A stretch of DNA of 64,000 bases from Cardinalis cardinalis (Eukaryota; Chordata; Aves; Passeriformes; Cardinalidae), in contig JACDOX010000156.1 of the NCBI GenBank assembly GCA_014549065.1, positions 1,548,538-1,612,537 of the forward strand. The letters are read 5' to 3'. Numbering within the stretch: position 1 is the first letter of the stretch; every line of letters starts with the position of its first letter. The notes below the pieces were generated by a model, which saw nothing but the letters and a program-made list of their open reading frames with translations, had not been told where the DNA came from and did no database searches. This document shows positions 1 through 12,500 of this stretch, piece by piece. Position numbers and translations under genes: made by a program.

Positions 1-224
1 TGTTGGAAGTTCTAAAGTTAATTTAAATTTGAGCTGAGGGGCCATTTGGGTGTCAAGTACAAATACCTGCTCATGTGAGCTGGGCCTCAGCAACTCAGGT
101 TGTGTAAAAACAGCTGGTTATTTACAATCTGGAAAAATGAATACCTTATGCTGTTAATAAAAGATAAATTTTGACTATATAAGGAACATGGAATTAAAAA
201 TTCAGGAAAAGAAATCAAAGCTGG

Positions 225-430
225 GTAGGAAGCTCACATTTGCAGTCTGTCATCTCTGTTCCAAAATGGCAGCTATGTGGTGGGCAGGGTGGTGTTGACA
301 TTGTGGGCTTCTGGCTGATCAGAGAAATTAAAAAGGTGTCCCTGTAGCTCTAGAGGAAAATGCATGGCACTTTTCCCCCAGAGTGATGGAAATTGCAGTT
401 TGTGTTAGTTAAGAAGCATGTGGTTCTATG
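225..430 (+). repeat. Possible LTR remnant
   Basis: The segment around 290-360 (ttgtgggcttctggctgatc, then aaggtgtccc) resembles 11695-11755 in the probable LTR of intron 1 (ttgtgggctttgagagatc, then aggtgtcc). Shared order of these blocks suggests a diverged copy of the same endogenous retrovirus LTR family. Boundaries are guesses. Confidence 0.3.
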
Positions 431-2703
431 ATTCTAGTGTGAGAAACTAAACTGTGAAATACGAATTTTTTTCCACCTGAAGCACACATTGAATAGATGT
501 GATTTTTTCAAAGTCTGCATTTAGGACTAGGAGGTGTTCAGAGCAGAAGGCTGGAACTGAAGGCTGTAATCTTGTGTTTCAAGAAGACAGTAGTTTTTGT
601 TGCACATAATATTTGTGACCAAAATGTTGACTCTTCAAGAGTACTGGGGAAAAAAAAACTTTAAATTCCTTCTGTACTTTAATGTTTCTCTTTCTTTGTT
701 ATCAGGTAGGATAGCATCTAAGAATCTAAGGATGAGATCTTTATAGCCATTTTTAACTCATGGTTTAAGCCCAGCCAGCCACAGAGCCCCACACACTGGC
801 TTACTCACTACCCCCTGATGGAACTGGGGAGAGAATCAATAGGGTAAAAGTGAGAAAACTCAGGAGCAGAGATAATTACTCTTTCTGTCTAAATAGGCAG
901 ATAGGTAAATGAAAAGCCGTGTGTGCAAGGAAAGCAAAACCAGGAATTCATTCACCATTTCCCATGGGCAGGAAGCTGTTCATCCATTCCCAGGAAAGCA
1001 GGGCCCCATAACATGTAACAGCAAAAAATTGTTAGCATGGAACTGGAGATGGTTGTCACAGCACAGATTTTGAAAGTTTTTTAACACAACCACAGTTAAG
1101 ATAGACTGGTATGTTCTGTTTCTCAAAAGATTAGAACAAAAATAGTTCTATTCTAGATGCCTTTAGGAATTGACCTAACACATACAGGAAAAATTTACCT
1201 TCTTTATGGTGTATGAGTTTTTGTACTTGGTAGTTACTGAACTTGGTCTTTCATTGTCTGTTTCCTATTGTTGTCAGCATTGCAGGGGTATATTTTCACA
1301 TAAGTGAAGTGTTCTTGAGTAATTTGTCTGTCTGTGCTGGGAAAAAACCAGGCTTTTCTCCCACATCTAGTATGAGTGCTTTCTTCTGCTAACTTACTTG
1401 CATGAAAGATCCCATGTTGCATTTATGTTTGGCTTTTGCTGAATCTGTGTGCTCATAATTTAGCAAGTTTTTTGTGCAGTGGAACATCATATTGTATCAA
1501 TAGTCTTGGGAGGTATGTGGAGAACAACAGCTTGGGTGGGGATTGGTGCTTTAATCCAGTGATCAGTTATTTAAAAAGTTGTCTACTTGTAATTAAAATG
1601 ACATTTCTTTTTGTGCAAAAGCTGTTTTAGCAAGTTCTTGATCCCTTTATATATTGAGAGTTGTAAGCATGAGTGAATATTAATATTAAATGTGTGAATA
1701 TAGGTGAATGAGGTGAACTACATACAATTTAAAAAGCTATAAAAACTAAGTCATTGCCTTTAAATAGGAGTTCAGTGCATAGGAGACTGCTAATGCGTAT
1801 CCAAATGAAGGAATTACTTATTAACACACATTACTTACATGGAGGCTACAATGAAGAGTGCAGTTAGCTGCCGCAGGAAAGTACTGGTATGCAACGTAAG
1901 AAGTGTCTTTTTCTAAGGAGGCATTGTTTTCTTCTCAGAAACTCCAAGTTTCTATTTGTTGTGTCCCCCCACCTTTTTCTTTTTTTTTGGTTCAGGTGCT
2001 TCTCTGAAGAAAAGGAAAAGAAAATAGTGACTTTGACTCCTTTTATTAAAAGGTTCCTTGGTAGTGCTAAGTAACCCTTTAGATTAAGGGAAAATTAAAA
2101 TCAGTGAATGAGGCCCTAGAATACTTTCTTAAGCCAATTTTTTGTTATGTACAAGATGCTATTTGAACTGCTTAAAGACAAAGTGAGATTTTCTTCTCAT
2201 TTGAGGTATCATTAGATTTCTTTTTAATTTGTAATCTGTGACTTTTCAATGGGCTGTCTTCCAAACCGCCACAGCTATTTCTTTTAAGATTAATAACACA
2301 TATAAATACACACACTCCAGAGCATGTATGTGTACTGCTCTACATAAATGTTTTATTGTAGAGGTGCTTGTGCCACAGGGATGAAATATCTAGGGCAAAA
2401 AGGAATTACTCTACACTGATTCCCTCCTGTCAAATACTGCCAGTTTCTAGTGTATTAACCAAGTTTTAATATGTTTCAAGGATAGCAAGTTCTAATTATA
2501 GTAACCAAGTTATTTGACATGATTCTTTAAAAGCCTCACTTGTAGCTGACTGCTTGCTTGGACTGAAGAGTATTAATAAAAGGAAATCTACAGCTATTCT
2601 GTGAGATGGAAGTTTGTTAAGGCATAATGATGACAGATATTTCTTACAATAGGCTGCGAAAAACATTACCACCACCAATGAATGGCTTGATCTTCACTCA
2701 CAG

Positions 2704-2734
2704 CTCCAGATGACCTGTTCTGTTGTTCATAAGG
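2704..2734 (+). other. Candidate 31-bp noncoding 5'UTR exon
   Basis: The segment is bracketed by a possible acceptor (gatcttcactcacag) and a consensus donor (gtaagt at 2735-2740). If joined to 3443 it would place A at -3 of the start codon, a favourable Kozak position. It also contains an ATG at 2709 that would open a short out-of-frame upstream frame. The support is splice-site appearance only. Confidence 0.2.
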
Positions 2735-2905
2735 GTAAGTATAATTCCCTTGTTAAAGTATTGGTAAAACTTGGAATTATTTTAAACCATGTCATTGTGC
2801 CTTTTTATTTTGTTTACTTTGGCAAACGCGTTCAGAGTGTCTTACCAAGGTGATCTCTATCTCAGTGGTTTATTCTTGGTCTAGAATGGCTTTACAGCTG
2901 TGATA

Positions 2906-3045
2906 GAATACAATGTCAAATAGTTAGAGCATGATGCTAATAATGCCAAGGCTGTGGCTTTGATCCCTATATGGGCAATTCACTTAAGGATTGGACTCAG
3001 TGAACATTGTGGGTCCCTTCAACTCAAAATATTCTGTAATCTGTG
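2906..3045 (+). repeat. tRNA-Ile-derived SINE with CR1 tail (TguSINE1-like)
   Basis: The head reads like a tRNA-Ile: tagttagagc corresponds to the D arm, gctaataatgcc carries the anticodon loop CTAATAA (anticodon AAT), and ctttgatccc is a decayed B box. This passes without a break into a CR1-type 3' end (ggattggactcagtgaac, then gtgggtccc, then attctgtaatctgtg). That structure matches the passerine family I know as TguSINE1. It is not a working tRNA gene: the acceptor stem is decayed and the B box mutated. Confidence 0.75.
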
Positions 3046-3442
3046 GTAGTCTATTATTTCCTTGCTATTTTAAGGAGATACAGTATATTGATGCATCCAA
3101 GGACCTTAGACTACTGAGATGTGCCACTGAATATCTGAGTCATGAGCTTCATAGTTTTGCCCTTTCAAGAACATCTTATGCAGTAGGCTGAGGAGCAAGA
3201 CTTCACTGCATGCTGGTGTGGGAAGAAGAAGCAGAGTCATGTAGAATCAGTCACATGCTGGACATATTGCTGGGCCAGTGCTGTCCTTTTAGTCTGTGTG
3301 GAAAATACTTTCAAGGAATACCCTAGGAATATCTCTGAAAACTTTGAATTTAGCAAAAATGGATAATAAATTATAGGATTTTTCTGAGCAATTACCTTTG
3401 TAAAGCAAATACTGTCTTTGTAACTTAAGCTTCTGTTATTAG

Positions 3443-3511
3443 ATGTCATCTGTTACTGAAAATGGAGATGTTACTGCTGGAAAGCCAAATGAAGAGAAAA
3501 CATATAAAAAG
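3443..3511 (+). CDS. PIP5K1B: PIP5K1B coding exon 1 (residues 1-23)
   Basis: The exon encodes the start methionine through TYKK. The ATG is preceded directly by ...ctgttattag, so the acceptor AG abuts the start codon and the exon may begin at the A of ATG. In that case the Kozak context comes from the upstream exon. The donor after AAA AAG is gtaaat, phase 0. An exon start slightly upstream cannot be excluded. The fit of NEEKTYKK to the known beta N-terminus and in-frame joining to exon 2 support this start. Confidence 0.93.
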
Positions 3512-6500
3512 GTAAATAAAAGCTTCTACCTCTTTATTGTATGTTTTTCACTTCATATTGGTAATTCAGACCTGCTGTATGTGAATATGTTTCAGAATTT
3601 ATTAAAAGCAAAACCAAATAAAATGTGTTCCGTGGGGTTTTTGAAATTTATCCCTTCTGTCAAATCATAAAGTATTTCTATCCATCACAGAACTGACTAT
3701 TTAAAACTTGTTTAGTCCAGCTTTAAAGTATACCATATTGCTAGATTGATAGAAATTCTTTGCTCTTAGCAACAGATACATCTCTGGCCTTAAACACTGT
3801 TGTAAGAAATTTACTAAGTTTCCAAATGCTTTGAGTGTTTATGTAATGTGTCTAGACTACAAACTCAAAAAGCAAAGCATCTTTCCAAGCACTTTGGCAA
3901 GCAGACCACTATTTGTTTGCTAAGTATTTTTTTAAAAAGAGATGTATAAGAGAGGACCTATTTAATGTAGGAGCATGCATCAATAGTCCATTTAGATGTT
4001 GCTGATAGTGGTTTGGGGTTTGTTTTTGATACAGATTGTCTGTGACCAGCATTATTTAGGTCCACTAGCAATTTTGATTACTAAGCTAAGCTATAAAAGC
4101 AAATTTTTCTTTACATATTTACACAACCAAATTGTTAGCTACTGAATTTGATCATTACTTCGACAGATCATGTCAAAGAAATGGTGATTATGTTTTAAAA
4201 TTAATTCTGTAATCAAGCCCAGAAGTCCACATGCTTCTATAGTACATACAGTGATTAGAGTTTTTAATTTCTGGGTGTTGCTTACAGCAACCAGCAACAG
4301 CTGGTAAAGTCAAGGANATTGATAAGCTATTTCTTTTACCATCCCTTTTCCTGGCAGTTATGTTGCCAGTACCTTGGTGGCCTTAGCATTCCAGATAATT
4401 TTCTCAGAAATGAAAGGAAATAATGATTGTTTTAAATACAGGTAAGTTCAAATTTCCCAACTGACGACTTTAAAATACAGAAGTCAGAATTGGTCTTGAC
4501 AATTAGTATGAGAAAGGAAGAAATGCTTGGTGCCTGAACTTTTCCAGGTTTATGTTGCTAGACTAGGCTAGTAATAGCCGTAGGCAAGCTTCCATTCCCC
4601 CTGGTCATCCCACATACTCTTCTCTGTTCCTCTTCAACTATAAATTCACAGCCTTTCAGAGGAAGCTTTAGAAAATCTTCTCACTATGGCACAAATTCTA
4701 CTATGTGTCTACTGAAAGTACCTCTGACAAGACCTGTGATTCACAGCTGCATGATGCTCACATATCACAGTGACTTTCACCTCCAAGTTCTGTCCCTGCA
4801 CTGACAGTTGTTGTATCTTATGCTAATTTATTTCCTTTTCATGTAGTTGCACCTTCAGTTGTTCTGTGCTCAAGATCCTGTGCTGCATATGCCCCTAATA
4901 GTTTAGTATTATTACCTGATAGTATCATAATACTTCTCCTTTTTGTGGTAATTTTAATAAAATATTAATAAATTTTGTTCTTGAAATTTTTCCATGCAGA
5001 GCTGACTGCTAATATGTATTTGCCTGATGCCTCGCTTTTAACAATATCTCTTTTTTCTTATGTCAAATTCCTTAGAAACTTTGCACCTTCTGTTAAATGT
5101 AGAAGACTCTGCTTGAGCAGGGAGGTTGGTCCAGATGACCCCACTGGTGGTCCCTTCCAACCTAAACCACTCTGTGGTTCTGTGATCCTCACCTCCTTCA
5201 GATATTCTATATACGTTGTTTCTGTTTTTAAATGGATATTCAGAGGTATCAGTAGTATATGTTGGAAGTATAGCATAAGCCTGGTAGGAATTGTGTTCAT
5301 CAGAGGCATTTCATATAATTTTTCATTTAGCTCCATGGTTTTAGGTAAGTTACACAGAGAAATCTTACTCTGTAGAAGGCTTGTTTGAAGCCAGAAGCTG
5401 CCTGTCTTAAATTGCCCACAGGTATTCCATTTACAGTTCTCCAGTCACGTATTGTTACACTTCTTTGATTGAAAAATACCTACAGTTCTTCCTGTGACTT
5501 CCTGTGCCACTTTCTCCAGAAGTCTGGGCTGGGAAAGAGCTTGTTTCCTCAGCTGGTGCTTTTTCAGCAACTCGGGCGGTTTCAGGTAGTTATAACTGCT
5601 ATCCATGTATTACAAACTTCTGTAGTAATGACTGTATTTCACTGCTTTAAGTTAGCTTGTTTTCACCTGACTCGGGTTATTTGTGGGAGAGGACCTCTGA
5701 CTTCATCCATGATGAAACTTTCCAGAATAAAAAGCAGTCTGTAAGGCTATCAGGTTTTTCTCTGGAATTTTAGATTATTGCAATATTTCCTTTTTTATTT
5801 TGTTAATCTCAGCTGAAATAGAGGTAGGTAACAGCTTTATCTGAATTAATATAATAATCTGAATCTCCAGCTCTTCAATTTCCTACAGTAGTCAGCTGAC
5901 TTGCCATCTGCATGAAGGTAAACATCTTGAAGTTCCAAGAAATTTCTTAAATTACTACAACCTTGTGAAAGAGCTTGCATGAGCATTGCTACACTCTCCT
6001 TTCAGACTCTGAAATGCATAACTGGACCAAGACAGAGCATGATTTTTATTATGAATCATGCTCCTTCTTTCCACTGTTTTCTTTTTAGCTTTCAGTTTTT
6101 CTGGGGCTACATTTTGACATAAATACTCCTCTGGCTTTTGTCTGTTGTTACGTAGTCAAAGTCTTGAGAGAAGAGGGAGCACAGCTTTCTTTTTATTTGT
6201 TTTGGGGTTTTTAGATTTTTAGGTTTTTTTGATTGGGTTTTTTGATTTTTTTTTGGTTTTTTTTTTGTGTGGGTTTTTTTTTGGTTTTTATTTGCTTAGT
6301 TTTTTTGGGGATTTTTGGTTGCGGTTTTTTTTCTCCCTTTTGAAAACCAGGGTGTTTTCCTCTCTTTTAAATTATGATTTTTAAGGTGGGGCTGCTAAGC
6401 TGTACAGCTGCCTGCATTTTTTATGAACATTATAATCTGAAGCTACTTATGGATTTTCTGTCTATTTGTAAATTTTGAGAAGTTGTTAAGTCTACAGTGT

Positions 6501-9500
6501 GAATATGAATAATAAAGTGTTTCAGTCACCCAGATCAAAGAACTTAGTTAATGAAAGAGACACTTCACAGATACATGTTCCATGCAGCTTTTAAGGTAGA
6601 GAATTAAAATAACTTTGAAATCAAAGAAATTGTAAATTGTGCAGACTGTGGCCAGTTCTTTCAGGGTGGAGGGTTTTTTGTTGGTTAGCTTTGTTTCTTT
6701 TGCTTTTGGTTTGGGGTTTTGGTTTGGGTTTTTTTGTTTGTTTGGGTTTGTGGGCTTTTTTTGTTGTGAAGGTTTTTCTCAGAGAAACAGGGTAAGGCAT
6801 ATAAGAGAGACTGGTTATTTGTTCCATTGCACGCTTGCAAAAATCAGGTCACCAGACTATAGTTTCTCTTGGATATTTGTATTCAGTCACAGACATCTGG
6901 AGTATGCAGTTGCCGCTTTTTTCATTTCCTCTCTATTTTGCAGACTTTCTTGTGAGGAGTTGCTGACACACATGCAGTTTCTGCATTGCAATGCCATCGA
7001 TCACACAAGCCCTGAGTCTGTTGCCTGTCAAATCAGATTTCAGTAGCATCCTGATGCTTAATAATAGGATGGTGGCAAGAATGAGGCTCAGAGAGGTCTG
7101 TCAAAGCACATGAGAAGTGTAGAAGAAAATTACACCAGAAAATAGATGTAAATGTGCACTTGTGAAAATATGTTACTGGATTGCCACAATCTCTGTTTAG
7201 TCTGAAGGCTGCCACACAAGTATATAATTAGAATTTGTTTCTTGCCATTACATATCTTGCAGCTCTTCTGTTTAGTGTATTACAAGCACTTTATGTAACC
7301 TTTTCAAAACTGCGTATCGTGAGTCACTTTGCCAGGAGCAAGGGAAATTTGCCTGGATAAAGGAAGCCAGCTACCTNTTTTTAGCAATAGCTAGCTGGCT
7401 TGCAAACGTGTGCAAGCAGCATTGTTCCATCTCTTTTAGCATTGACTTATGCTCTGCATCTAATGCTTGCAGGTAGGGTAATTTTTCTTGTAGACACTGC
7501 AATTTCATCACTGAAAGTTTTGCTGTACTGGGACCTCAGTGGCAGATTTTATGCGCGTATAAAGACACAAAAATGACTGCAACTTTGCCTGGAGCTATGG
7601 CAAGCTCACTTCCAAGCTCAGACGTCTCAAATTCTCTTCATCAAAATAGAACCAGAGTAGTTGGGTTCATGGCTACTACTGAAGCTTAAGCATAAATGTT
7701 TTGACATGGAGGAAAAATTAATTGAAAGCCATGGAGTCACCTGAATCCAATTTTGGAAAACGAAGCGGGAGCAGATGTAGCTTGGATAAGGAAATCATTC
7801 TGATTGCAGTTGAACTGTAACAATCACACAGACACACACACGATGTGCAGGAGTCCACCTTCATGAAGTGTGACCTGCAGAAGGTGGGCAAACATTTGCT
7901 AGAGAGAAGAAGTGTGAACTGAAGAAAGATTGGGGGGTACTATGGCCGTAGTGACCCATAGTCGCAAGTTGTGGAGAAACAGTTAAGATTAGTTATTTTA
8001 ATGGGATTTTCTGGTAACACTATTTTCATGTCCCTATTTGTGATTTATTATGTGTCAGCTGCAGAAAGCATGCTGAGATGGGGTAGCCACCTCCATCCAG
8101 AAGTTTCAATGGAAACAGTGTCAAGAAGCGTTGTTTCAATGAGATTGTAAGCACAGCAGGCACCCGAAGACAAGACAGATCAAGTGCAGCAGCAATGGAC
8201 TAGGCAAATGTACGTCTTGAATCTAATTGAAAATTCCTAATCTTCTAAGAGAGCTATTTTTAAATATTGCTTGAGGAAGATGTATTGTTTTTCAACAGGC
8301 ATTCTCCTCAGATGGTTTGGCTTAAGAGTTTATACAACTTATGGCAGGTTCTATCTTCTCAGAAGTCTGGAAAAGATAAACTGTGTTTGCAGAGAAATGA
8401 TAGCATGGGTGGATTCCTAGTACTTATGTTAACTAGTAAAACTGAAGAGTAAATGCCTACTTGCAGTAGAAAATTCAGATCTGGCATAAGCCATGTAGCT
8501 TCAACAATTTTGATTGAGACCTATGAATATTTTTCTTTCTTTTTTAAAGAATTTATTTATTTCACTGAGACTTTTGCCTGAAGGCAGGTAGCTGTTCTAC
8601 CCCAGTCCAATTCATTGTCCAACAGAGGAGAAGGGTGGGATAGTGAGGAAGATGAAAGCAGATTTCTCCACATACAGTTGCAGAGAGAAATGAGCCAGTG
8701 ACAGCTACTTTGTGGGATGCGTGGTTGCAAAGCAATGTTAACCGGTGAAGACTTCTGTTCAGATGTCTGTTTCTACCCATCTCTTATGAAGAGCTGTGGT
8801 AACTAGGTGTCTGTGCCATTTCATTTGACAGATTTAAAAACCTGTATGAATGACAGTAGTAAAGAAGGTGAAAGAAAGCAATCATTGTTTTGCCTTTCAC
8901 GGTGAAAATGAGGAAGAATTTCCAAGGCAGAGTTAATTTCTCTGCATCACTTTATGGCACCTGCAATTAACCAGCTGTCTTCTGGAAAGATCACCATCTT
9001 TGCTATAGAAAGTTCGTAGGTCAAACTTCAGCTTCAATAAAATGTTATAAAAGGGGAGAACACAAAAAAACAAGGACAAAGTTCACATTCATGATGTCTT
9101 AAATGGTTTCCTTAGGATCTGCTTTTGAAGAAGCCCAGAATGTTAGAGCTACATTTCATGAACATGTAGGAAATGCATGTAGATTTGGCAAAGAGCAATT
9201 GAGACTTGAAAGATGAACGGAAAAATAACTGAATGACATTAGAGAGGAACTTCTATTAAATCAGATTAAGCCTGTGCCCTCCTGCTCAGCTCCAATCTGC
9301 TCATGGTTTGTTAAATGATTTATGCCATTAATAGTCCCATACAATTACCTAGAAGTTTTAAGGACACTTGTTTAAAGGAAAAAAATCCATTTACCATATC
9401 TAAAATCTTTATGTACAATGTAGTCTGTACATTTACTGACACATTAGTGTTTTGTCAGTTTACCAGTAATTTACAACCTTCGCACTCTAACATAAAAAAT

Positions 9501-12500
9501 TATTGGCCAATTTATAGTATACATTCTGAAATTACAGTATCCATATTTTTGCCATCCTTGAATTTTTTTCAGTTACTTTAAAGGACAGACTTTTTCAATC
9601 CTTTCAGTAGCCCTGTCCTTAACTTGTACAATTGTTAGATAGTTTCAGTTAGTTGATTTTGTTGTTGTTGTTGTTGATTTTGGTTGGGTTTTTTGGTTTT
9701 TTTTTTGTTTTTTTTTGGTTTTTGAGGGGGAGATTTTTTTTGTTATCTGGTTATGAACTGCCTTTATATACAATATGAATGTCTGAGTAACACCTTTATT
9801 TTATTTAAATAACAAATTTAAGTTTTAGAAGGCTACCTGAAAGTGGTTATTTGTAGGAAAAACAATGTCTAAATCCTGCTTAGTTTATTTGTGGGATCAT
9901 GTGTGAACTTAAGACCTGATTTGAGAGGATTTAATTTCTCATTTATTTTGCTACTCTGAAAAAAGGATTTCAGTTTACAGTAATGTAGAGCGAATGGAAG
10001 ACTGATCTGCAGAGAAAGTAATTTAAGGGAACAGTGCATTGAGTGCTAGAATATTTATCAGTGATACAAATATTCCATATACCTGTATTCTATATTATAT
10101 GCTGCTGTTATGCTTTATGAGTCTGCATATTTTTCATATCTACAGGCCCCTTTAGCAGGCCCCCATATGACAAATACAGAAAAAGTATATGGTTACTTTT
10201 GACAAAAAGAGGCAAAGATATGTTTCATCATAATGAGATCAGTTTTGGTTTTTTTAAGCAGGGTTAAAAGCATCAAAGCTCCTGTGCAGTAGACAGTAAT
10301 ATCCTGAACAGCAGAAGGAGGATAGGAGAAGTTTTACTTTGTGCCCCTTTATGTAACAAAGACAGCTGTCCTTGTGTACAGCATTTTCTACAAATTCAAT
10401 CACTTTCATAACCTAAAATTCATCAACATTTTTATCCTGCGGGTTCTTGTCATCCCTTAATATTTCTTGATCGTCAGAAGGTTGATAACAAGTTAAATTA
10501 TCTGAGACTCACTGTACTGTCCCTGTGCACTGTCAGCTTTACAGTTACAGTTAATAAATAATCTCAGGGCCATTTTCTGAAGCTCTGCATGAGACTAATA
10601 GGAAGAAAAATTTATTTCAATCTCTAAAAGACTGAAAAAAACCCCATGGCACAGAAGGCTGAATTTTATTGTTTGCTTTGCAGCAGGAGAGTATTCAAGA
10701 AAAATTGAAATAAATAAGGGGCTTAGGTTTGAAACTAGATTTTGCTACCTTTTGCTGCCTTAATGCCTTTTAATGGGCATTAAAAGAGGTGCCCAAGTAA
10801 GGAAAAAATCACAAGAGACTTCCGTTTTTCCAGCTGCATTTGCAGTTACCTATAAATACATTTTTGTAGTAATAAAATGGATGTTTCAAGAACATTTCCT
10901 CTAAAGCTTAAGAAGGAATTTCTTTATATTTTCCTTGAATCTAATGATGATAATGCTATTATTAATAGTAATATAAAAAATTAAGTCAAGTGCTGTTTAA
11001 AAGATGAATTCCAAGGCTTGTTCTGTTTTTATTTTATGGACTGTGAAAACAAATACTTTTCAGTTGCTAAGGGCATACTGAGTTACCAGCCTTTGGTCAT
11101 AGTGGTGATTGACAAATAATGGACTTTGGACCAGCAGCTGCCTTCAGCATACTGTAGTAGCTCTCAATTTGTTTCAAAGCTGTTGTTAAAGCATTCTGAA
11201 TGATTTCATAACATTACTTTGCTAAACCAACTTCTGTAGTTGCTGCAGAAATGATGGGTGGTTACTAATGACATTCTTGAATATGAGTGGAAATTAACAA
11301 GAAGGTAACCTTGTAGGAAAGGTCTGTGTTGTTGTATTAGAGGGTCTTACATTCTGCCCTCTGGAGACTACAAGTCTGTGGGTCTTTTAAATTTGAAAAA
11401 AAAAATTCTACAAATATTTTTAAAAGCTTGAAAGATGAGCACTGGAACCTGGACGCTGAGAATTTTGAACTTTCTGTGCTTAAAGGCGCAGACCTACAAG
11501 AAAATACAGCAATTGACCTGAGGCTGTGGAGAAGACTTCAAAAATTGATTGATAGAGTTTGGGGTTGTAGAACCTAGAAATTAATATGAAGCAAGATGGA
11601 GGTTTTAAAGTGGAGGCAGGTTGTTCTTCTTTACCTTCTAACTCCTTTCTTCCTCGTGGGTTTGAGTGATGTTTTATAATTGGATGGTAAAGTCCACATT
11701 GTGGGCTTTGAGAGATCAGTTATTGAGTTAAAAGGGAAAATAATCTAGGTGTCCTCTCTTAATTGGATAGTTTAGTCTTAAAAGACCTTGTAACAAGATA
11801 TAGCCATTTTGTGCCTTGCTAATGAAAGACTGCCAAACTCGTGGTTGTGAGGCTGTTTCACCGATAAGAAATAATAAACAACTGAGTCCGAACATGAACT
11901 ACCATCTCAAGTGCCTTCAGTTCTGACCTCGAGAAATGGATAATGATCCAGAGGTTTCTTTTGGAAGTCACATTGCCAGGTTACTTGTCTTGGGTGTTTT
12001 TGAAGTTTGGTGGGTTTTGTCAGGGTTTATTTGGAATGGCATGTCCTCTGTTGTACTGTACTATCTGCTATTCTTTCAAACATAGATTCTTGCTGTGGCA
12101 GTGAACAAAATGGGCATCCAGCAATGAAGCAGAAAATATTTGTATGTGTATTGGTTTCATCAAAGTTACATAATTACAGCTTTTGTTGGGCATTAATCAT
12201 TCATGAATAGAAGCCTTTCAAGGGAAGAAAAATGTGACTCTACTTATGACACAAAGCCAAATCTTTTTACTAGTCAAAGTAGAATGGACTTTCAGAATGG
12301 ACTGTTGTTTGTTCCCGCCAAATCTCTCNTTCTAAACTGTTATGCAAGTTCTGCTTGGCGTGCGGGCTAAATTATTTAAGAGCTACACATCTCTGTCTTT
12401 TTAAAAAATAAGCAGCCACTCTAGTATATGATGTTCCAAGAACTAGAAAAAGATTAGCTTTGTGTACTTGAACCACTTCTTATGTAATTTTCACTCCTGA

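Larger units (their letters stand above)
1..3442 (+). other. Probable 5'UTR intron of PIP5K1B
   Basis: No coding exon is recognisable here, and there is no CpG-rich promoter-like segment. The stretch holds a possible LTR remnant (about 225-430), a tRNA-derived SINE (about 2906-3045) and one candidate short noncoding exon (2704-2734). An intron is inferred because mammalian PIP5K1B has noncoding 5' exons and because the sequence just before the ATG reads as an acceptor. Confidence 0.55.

Noticed and set aside
2906..2980. Possible functional tRNA-Ile gene
   Set aside because: The acceptor stem is not intact, the B box is mutated, and the sequence continues directly into a CR1 tail, so it is a SINE head.
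4317..4317. Undetermined base, also at 7377, 12329, 13886, 53944 and 54198
   Set aside because: Single isolated Ns look like assembly or consensus ambiguities; none falls in a PIP5K1B exon.
4975..5388. 137-codon open frame in intron 1
   Set aside because: It runs across a CR1 3' fragment and has no recognisable domain; the opposite strand is open there too.
6639..7046. 135-codon open frame rich in Phe and Gly
   Set aside because: Its first part is produced by a T/G low-complexity tract, and no domain or splice context supports it.
11873..11878. AATAAA as the 3' end of a separate host gene
   Set aside because: No upstream exon is visible, and the context fits the polyadenylation site of a solo LTR.
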